Source: UBA10649 sp037130755 (GTDB taxonomy: Bacteria > Actinomycetota > Actinomycetes > S36-B12). Taken from it: a DNA stretch of 64,000 bases. The notes beneath the pieces are model-generated. The model was not told the DNA's origin and did no database searches. It worked only from the letters and a program-made list of their open reading frames with translations. Made by a program: the position numbers and the translations under genes. Positions 59,506 to 64,000 of the stretch are shown here, one piece after another (the first letter of the stretch is position 1; each line of letters opens with the position of its first letter). Location of the stretch: assembly GCA_037130755.1 (NCBI GenBank), contig JBAXSI010000002.1, positions 113,904 through 177,903 on the forward strand, written 5' to 3'.

Positions 59506-59560
59506 CCGACACTCCGCCTGCTATCCCCCGCTACTGGCTAGCAGGCAGGCGGAGTGTCGG
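59506..59560. repeat. 16-bp perfect inverted repeat (hairpin)
   Basis: CCGACACTCCGCCTGC (59506-59521) and its exact reverse complement (59545-59560) enclose 23 bases. The hairpin lies between the divergent LacI and GGDEF-EAL genes, where a terminator would not be expected. No T-run follows on either strand. Confidence 0.8.
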
Positions 59561-59563
59561 CTA

Positions 59564-59609
59564 CTTATGGCAAGCGGTGCGGTGCCTGCCATATGGATCG
59601 TGCCATAAG
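59564..59609. repeat. 9-bp inverted repeat with TGCCATA copies
   Basis: CTTATGGCA (59564-59572) is matched by TGCCATAAG (59601-59609). A further TGCCATA lies at 59587-59593, 14 bases before the copy at 59601, inside the palindrome CCATATGG. This looks like a cluster of operator half-sites. Confidence 0.6.
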
Positions 59610-59765
59610 ACGGAGTCGGTGCGTCGCGGATGGGTGAATCTGCCCGATTCCTGATCGCTGCCAGAGGTCCACGATCGGTCATAGAAGCCACCATCGACGT
59701 AAACTCGCCTACTGGAGACGCTTGTCACGGTTGTTGCTGTGACTCACGCCGCCATCGGGGGCGCA

Positions 59766-62126
59766 ATGGACAGCTTTGCGAATCGGAACAGGGATCCGCA
59801 GAACCGACTGCTTCCCGGCGCCTGGGTATGGACGAGCCGGGTGCTCATCGTCATCATGCTCGTCTCGCTCGTGATGTTCGTCGCGAGCGTCTTCCTCCGC
59901 CCGGCAGACGAGGTCCTGCTGTGGGCCGATCTCGGGCTGTACAGCGTGCCGATGCTCGTCGCGGCGATCCTCGCGATGGTCCGGGGGCTCAGTGGCGACC
60001 AGGTCATGCGGCCTTGGATCGCGGTCTCCGTTGCGCTGTTCATCTATGTGATCGGCAACGTGCTCTATTCGTTCACCGACGCGTTGTCGCTGCCCGACGT
60101 GGTCCCGCCGATTCCTGACATGTTCTGGCTGGCCTTCTACCCCGTCACCTTCCTGGGCGTCCTGTTGCTCACGAAACGAAGGCTCTCGGGCACCTCGAAC
60201 TACGCCTGGCTGGACGCGCTCGTCGTCGGCACGGGATTCTTCGCCGTCGTGATGGCCCTCGCCAACGGAACAATCGCCGGGGACATGTCCGACGACCCCG
60301 AACTCGTTGTCCTCAACAGTTTGTATGTGGTCGGCGACCTCGTCTTGCTGTCCTTGGTGGCGATGGTCATCCAAGCGTTCAACGGCCGCCCGCCGCTGGC
60401 GTGGTGGCTCCTGCTCGGCGGCTTCGTGGTGTTCGCCTTTGCCGATGCGGCGTACCTGGTGCAGTCTGCTACGGGCAGCTACATCGAGGGGGCCTGGCTC
60501 GATGCCTTGTGGCCGGTGAGCGGAGTCCTCCTCGGCCTCAGCGCCTGGTTGGACAAGGGCGGCGTGGTCGAGCGGCCCACGAGCCGGCACCTGTCGTTCG
60601 TGGCGCCGAGCGTTGCGATCGTCGCGGCCGGACTGGTGCTCGTGGACCGCGTCGAGGGACCCATCAAGTGGGTGTCCGGCGGGGCCGCACTCCTGACCAT
60701 TCTCCTTGCGGTCTTCCGTCTCAACCTCGACGTGCGGCAGAGCCTTGCCCTGTCCGATCGGCTTCGCCGCTCCCAGGTCGATTCCCTCACCGGCCTGCTC
60801 AACCGGCACGGCATCCTTGATGCGGACTACGAGCCCGAGCACGGCTGCGCGATGATCCTGCTCGACCTCGACTCCTTCAAGGATGTCAATGACAGCTTGG
60901 GTCACCTGGTGGGCGACCGACTTCTGTGCACGGCGGCCGAACGGCTTTCCGAGAGCACCCGGGGAATCGATGTGCTGGCACGGCTGGGTGGCGATGAGTT
61001 CTGCGTGCTGATCCTCGATTCCGATGCGGAGACGGCCACCCACATTGCTGAGTCGCTGATCCTGTCGCTGGAGAGGCCGCTTGTCCTCGACGGCGTTCCC
61101 CTGCTGGTCACCGCGTGCGCGGGAGTCTCGAGCTCCATTGATGACAATCCCGATCTGGCCCTGCTCCTGCAGGAGTCCGAGGTCGCGCTGTACGCCGCAA
61201 AGGCGGAGGGGCCGGGTCTTGTCCGCGCACACGACGGGGGAATCGGCGAGCGAAGTGCGGCGCGCCTTCGGCTGCGCGCAGAAGTACGCGCGGACCTTGC
61301 GACCGACGAGAAGCGATTCACGGTGTTCTACCAGCCCATCACGTCGCTCGGCGACCGTTCGATCCTGGCGGTGGAAGCGCTGGTGCGCTGGCAGCACGAT
61401 GGACGGCTCCTGCCGCCGTCGGCCTTCCTGCCCGAGGTCGTCCGAGGCGGGCAGATGGCCGATCTCACAAGACTGATGCTTCAACGCAGCCTGCATGAGG
61501 TGAAGGGGCTGCCCATCGACGTCCCGGTCACGATCAACGTGCCGCCAGAGCTGATGACCGACTGGATCCTCCGGGAGGTCGCCGCGGTTCTCGAGGCCGA
61601 GCATTGCGATGCCGATCGGCTGATCGTCGAGATCACCGAGGAAGCAATCATGAAGAACCCCGAGGAGGTAGCACGCGTCCTGTCGGCGCTGCGCGCCCTC
61701 GGCGTGCGAACGCTGCTCGATGACTTCGGCACCGGCTGGTCGGGGCTGTCGAGCCTGCGGGACCTCGTCGTCGATGGTCTGAAGATCGACGGCTCGTTCG
61801 TCTCGCGCCTCACGACGGACACCACGGCTGAGGCGATAGTCCACGGAGTCGTTGCGCTGGCTGACGAACTAGGAGTCCTGGTCATCTGCGAGGGTGCTGA
61901 GGATCGCGGTGTCCTTGAGGCCCTGGCGGAGTTCGGCGATGCCTACGTGCAGGGGTTCCAGTCCGCGCGCCCCATGCCGATCGCCGATCTGCAGCGTTGG
62001 ATCGTCATGCATCCCGCGGGTGTCCGGGACTGGCCCGACATCCACAGGCTGCCCCCGCTGCAGGCCAAACCCGAATTCTCGGGCATCGACTACAAAGGCG
62101 CACGCAGGACGACCTCCAAGTCCTGA
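59766..62126 (+). CDS. Membrane GGDEF-EAL protein
   Basis: This 786-aa protein has about nine N-terminal hydrophobic segments (residues about 20-310) forming an unnamed membrane sensor, then GGDEF (motif 408-412, RGID inhibitory site before it) and EAL (EAL at 537-539) domains. EAL marks are VEALVRWQHD, VEITEEAI, LLDDFGTGWSGLSSL, LKIDGSF and CEGAED (usual AEGVE). The phosphodiesterase looks intact, though the last motif is diverged. I prefer ATG 59766, with CGGGGGCG upstream; GTG 59739 would add 9 residues. It faces the repeat-rich intergenic region and converges with the glycosyltransferase. Confidence 0.92.
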   Translation: MDSFANRNRDPQNRLLPGAWVWTSRVLIVIMLVSLVMFVASVFLRPADEVLLWADLGLYSVPMLVAAILAMVRGLSGDQVMRPWIAVSVALFIYVIGNVLYSFTDALSLPDVVPPIPDMFWLAFYPVTFLGVLLLTKRRLSGTSNYAWLDALVVGTGFFAVVMALANGTIAGDMSDDPELVVLNSLYVVGDLVLLSLVAMVIQAFNGRPPLAWWLLLGGFVVFAFADAAYLVQSATGSYIEGAWLDALWPVSGVLLGLSAWLDKGGVVERPTSRHLSFVAPSVAIVAAGLVLVDRVEGPIKWVSGGAALLTILLAVFRLNLDVRQSLALSDRLRRSQVDSLTGLLNRHGILDADYEPEHGCAMILLDLDSFKDVNDSLGHLVGDRLLCTAAERLSESTRGIDVLARLGGDEFCVLILDSDAETATHIAESLILSLERPLVLDGVPLLVTACAGVSSSIDDNPDLALLLQESEVALYAAKAEGPGLVRAHDGGIGERSAARLRLRAEVRADLATDEKRFTVFYQPITSLGDRSILAVEALVRWQHDGRLLPPSAFLPEVVRGGQMADLTRLMLQRSLHEVKGLPIDVPVTINVPPELMTDWILREVAAVLEAEHCDADRLIVEITEEAIMKNPEEVARVLSALRALGVRTLLDDFGTGWSGLSSLRDLVVDGLKIDGSFVSRLTTDTTAEAIVHGVVALADELGVLVICEGAEDRGVLEALAEFGDAYVQGFQSARPMPIADLQRWIVMHPAGVRDWPDIHRLPPLQAKPEFSGIDYKGARRTTSKS

Positions 62127-62132
62127 CGCTCG

Positions 62133-62969
62133 CTACGCGAAGGTGGCGAGCAGCGCGCGGAGTTCCGGCAGTCGGCGAAGGATGCGACCGTCGACCATCT
62201 CGTTGCGGTTGTGCCCGTGAAAGAAGTGGTCCGCGCGGACCCGGTCGGCAGCCCCTGCGGGGCTATCCACCTTCCCGCGATCGCGCTTGATGACCCACTC
62301 CTCCCAGGACTTTCCGAAGTAGTGGTTCACTTGGGCCACGGAATGGTCGACGTCGGACTCGCTGGTGAGGGGCTCGCCGGGGGCGAGGCTTCTGCCGCCG
62401 GGGGTGACCATGACGGACCCAGGGATCAAGCTGTGCGCGTGTGCTCGTGCATGGGCGATCTTGGCTGGCCGGGCCATTGACTTCAGATGCCGGTTCACCG
62501 AGAAGTCCTCCCGGCTTGCGTACAGGAAGCGTTCGGTCACCAGGCCGTCCTGGTACTTGCGGTGGCCACCGTCGCCGAAGACACGCCAGTTGAACCCGAT
62601 CTCGTCGGCGTAGTCGAGTTCGGTGAGGAGTTCGCCGATCGTCCGGTGCTTGCGCAGCACGAGGAACTCGTCCGCGTCCATGAACATCAGCCAGTCGTAG
62701 GCGCCGACCTGATTGGCAACGCAGTCGTCGTAGGCGGCGCACTGCATGTTTGAGTGCCCTAGCGATGCCGGCCACGGGACGACCGTGAAGCGGTCGGAGG
62801 GAATTGTGGCCAGCACTTCGTGGGTGTTGTCAGTGCTGTCGTTGTCGTAGATGAAGATGTGGTTGAACCCGATGAGCAGGTGGTAGGCGATGACCTCGCG
62901 GAGGTAGCGGCCCTCGTCACGCACGATCATGCAGATTGCTGTCGTGGGACCGACGGCGTAGTCAGCCAC
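62133..62969 (-). CDS. Glycosyltransferase family 2/92-like
   Basis: This 278-aa protein has the GT2-type start ICMIVRDEGRYLREVIAYHLL, IFIYDNDSTDNTHEVL, and the metal-binding DADEF (MFMDADEFLVL). The later VNHYFGKSWEEWVIKRDRGK and RADHFFHGHNRNEM resemble the GT92/DUF23 type. No membrane segment is seen. GTG 62969 overlaps the upstream gene by 8 bases; a longer frame lies inside that gene and is unlikely. It probably adds sugar to a surface glycan. Donor and acceptor are unknown. Confidence 0.88.
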   Translation of the reverse strand: MADYAVGPTTAICMIVRDEGRYLREVIAYHLLIGFNHIFIYDNDSTDNTHEVLATIPSDRFTVVPWPASLGHSNMQCAAYDDCVANQVGAYDWLMFMDADEFLVLRKHRTIGELLTELDYADEIGFNWRVFGDGGHRKYQDGLVTERFLYASREDFSVNRHLKSMARPAKIAHARAHAHSLIPGSVMVTPGGRSLAPGEPLTSESDVDHSVAQVNHYFGKSWEEWVIKRDRGKVDSPAGAADRVRADHFFHGHNRNEMVDGRILRRLPELRALLATFA

Positions 62970-63708
62970 CGGATGCGCCTTCGTCCGGATGGCGCCATGG
63001 GTCGACGATGATCTCCTCGCGCGGCGTGCTTGGACGGTCCTCCGGGGCAGGGAGCGGTCCGTTGTAGGGCGTGAATGTCGATTCGCCCATGCGGAGCAGC
63101 GAGATCTCCAGAGTTGCCGGCAAGGGCACGCCCCTGACCAGTGCGAGTGGCGTTGAGTTGTCGGCATGCACATGGGTGGGGATGTGCCCGGCCACGAGTG
63201 CCTTGACGCCGCGACGAACGCGCGCGAACTCGTCGTGTTCGTCGATGTCGAGGAGCCCGGTGAGTCGTCCGGCGATCACCTTGAATCGAACGAGGTGCTC
63301 TGGATCGACCGCGGGGAGGCAGTCCCATTCCCTCCCGTCGACGTCGAAGACGAGCATCAGGTCGCGCCGGTCAGCAAGCCCGTTGGCGGTTAGCGCGTGC
63401 GCGAGCGTTATCCCGCGGACGTCGTCCAGCGTGGACCAGTGCTTGGCGAAGGCGTCGACGCTGCCATCGGGCACAGGCGACGGATCGGCGGGTGCGCGGT
63501 AGTGGACAACCCGGATGCCGCGCTCAGCCAGCGCGGCGATCACAGCAGCGCTGCGCCCAGTCTCGTCGAAGACGAGGGCGGCCGAGACGCCTTCCAGCGT
63601 GTTCGGGACGACCCAGCCGCCCTCGACTCCTAGTCGCGTCACGCCCTCCGTGGGCCGCCACGGTCGCAGGCGGCGAACCAGGCGGAGAACGTCGTCCTGT
63701 GCAGGCAC
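62962..63708 (-). CDS. Hypothetical protein paired with the glycosyltransferase
   Basis: This protein of about 248 residues is soluble with no signal peptide. Segments with regular structure are AALVFDETGRSAAVIAALAE, RGIRVVHYRAP, LVRFKVIAGRLTGLLDIDEH, VAGHIPTHVHADN and TLEISLLRMGESTFTPYNGP. I recognise no catalytic motif. The start is uncertain: GTG 63708 or GTG 63744. Its stop overlaps the glycosyltransferase start, so they are coupled and probably act on the same glycan. Its 5' end overlaps a decayed plus-strand frame at the window edge. Confidence 0.7.
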   Translation of the reverse strand: MPAQDDVLRLVRRLRPWRPTEGVTRLGVEGGWVVPNTLEGVSAALVFDETGRSAAVIAALAERGIRVVHYRAPADPSPVPDGSVDAFAKHWSTLDDVRGITLAHALTANGLADRRDLMLVFDVDGREWDCLPAVDPEHLVRFKVIAGRLTGLLDIDEHDEFARVRRGVKALVAGHIPTHVHADNSTPLALVRGVPLPATLEISLLRMGESTFTPYNGPLPAPEDRPSTPREEIIVDPWRHPDEGASGG

Positions 63709-63720
63709 GTCCTCAACTGT

Positions 63721-64000
63721 ACAAAGTTTGCGGACGCCATCCACGAGTGGAGCACCAGGCGGCGGGGATTACTTGGCGACGACGTCGGTGTCGGAAGGCC
63801 GGTCAAGAAGTGGACCAACGCCAACGCCTTGGCCGGCTCCGAGTGGGTGACGGCTATCCGCGTGGAGTCGATGATCGTTGACGGGCCCTACGACATCGGT
63901 GAATCCCTCCACCCGAACTACTGGGGTGGCCTGACCAACCAGGCCTGCCTGAAGCTCGTCTACAACGGTGGCAATGTTCGCGGCGGCTCCTGCATTCGAG
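63721..64000 (+). pseudogene. 5'-truncated SGNH/GDSL-hydrolase-like C-terminus, runs off the window
   Basis: One plus-strand frame stays open from 63634 to the window end and from about 63757 reads as protein: KKWTNANALAGSEWV, VESMIVDGPYDIG, ESLHPNYWGGLTNQACLKLV, YNGGNVRGGSCIR. The SLHPN block looks like the His-containing end of SGNH hydrolases. There is no start codon before the similarity, and the space for the Ser block is taken by the minus-strand gene. It is probably a deleted gene; the frame may continue past base 64000. Confidence 0.5.

Noticed and set aside
59709..61844. Minus-strand open frame of about 710 codons antisense to the membrane GGDEF-EAL gene
   Set aside because: Composition is rich in Arg, Gln, His and Glu with no domains; the plus strand has helices and intact GGDEF and EAL motifs.

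Overview
The window is GC-rich chromosomal DNA from an actinomycete-type bacterium. The evidence is a coproporphyrin-dependent heme pathway (CgoX, CpfC with C-terminal cysteines, actinobacterial ChdC), a WS/DGAT acyltransferase, a DUF222-HNH protein, DUF4333 and other lipoproteins, oligoribonuclease beside tRNA-His, many GTG starts, and many start codons with no Shine-Dalgarno sequence but a TANNNT -10 box 6-8 nt upstream. I saw no rRNA, CRISPR array, prophage or recognisable insertion sequence. No stretch over 300 bases is left without an assigned feature.

Left part (1-17 kb, all minus strand): the start of a secreted PQQ-type sugar dehydrogenase, then a c-di-GMP signalling island. It holds a five-PAS GGDEF protein, a six-PAS GGDEF-EAL protein, a secreted protein of unknown role, an overlapping operon of PAS histidine kinase, single-domain receiver and REC-PAS-GAF-GADEF-EAL protein, and a five-PAS GGDEF-EAL protein. 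Neighbouring genes share PAS cassettes and the GGDEF-EAL tail, with decayed scraps in between, so this is a region of duplication and module exchange. tRNA-His and orn follow; Orn degrades the pGpG that EAL domains produce. Three further GGDEF genes lie at 19.5, 55.6 and 59.8 kb.

Middle (17-45 kb): CBS and universal stress proteins, acyl-CoA thioesterase II, lipoproteins, a tocopherol-cyclase-like protein, a three-gene cluster (57-aa YIDxGSGS membrane protein, methyltransferase, membrane sulfatase-like hydrolase), a split b6-type cytochrome b operon, a Cys/His-rich secreted protein, two APC transporters, an S1P-lyase-like PLP enzyme with an FGGY kinase, two small proteins, WS/DGAT and a HerA-like ATPase.

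Right part (42-64 kb): a nearly complete heme pathway. cgoX and a radical SAM/SPASM gene are on the plus strand. hemE, chdC and cpfC are on the minus strand, divergent from hemA-hemC-hemD-hemB-hemL on the plus strand. Together these cover glutamyl-tRNA to heme except the glutamyl-tRNA synthetase. After them come an SDR, a membrane GGDEF gene coupled to a hexose-6-phosphate mutarotase, a DUF2233 lipoprotein, a LacI regulator, an intergenic region with strong inverted repeats, a membrane GGDEF-EAL protein, a glycosyltransferase with an unknown partner, and a truncated SGNH-hydrolase-like frame at the right edge.
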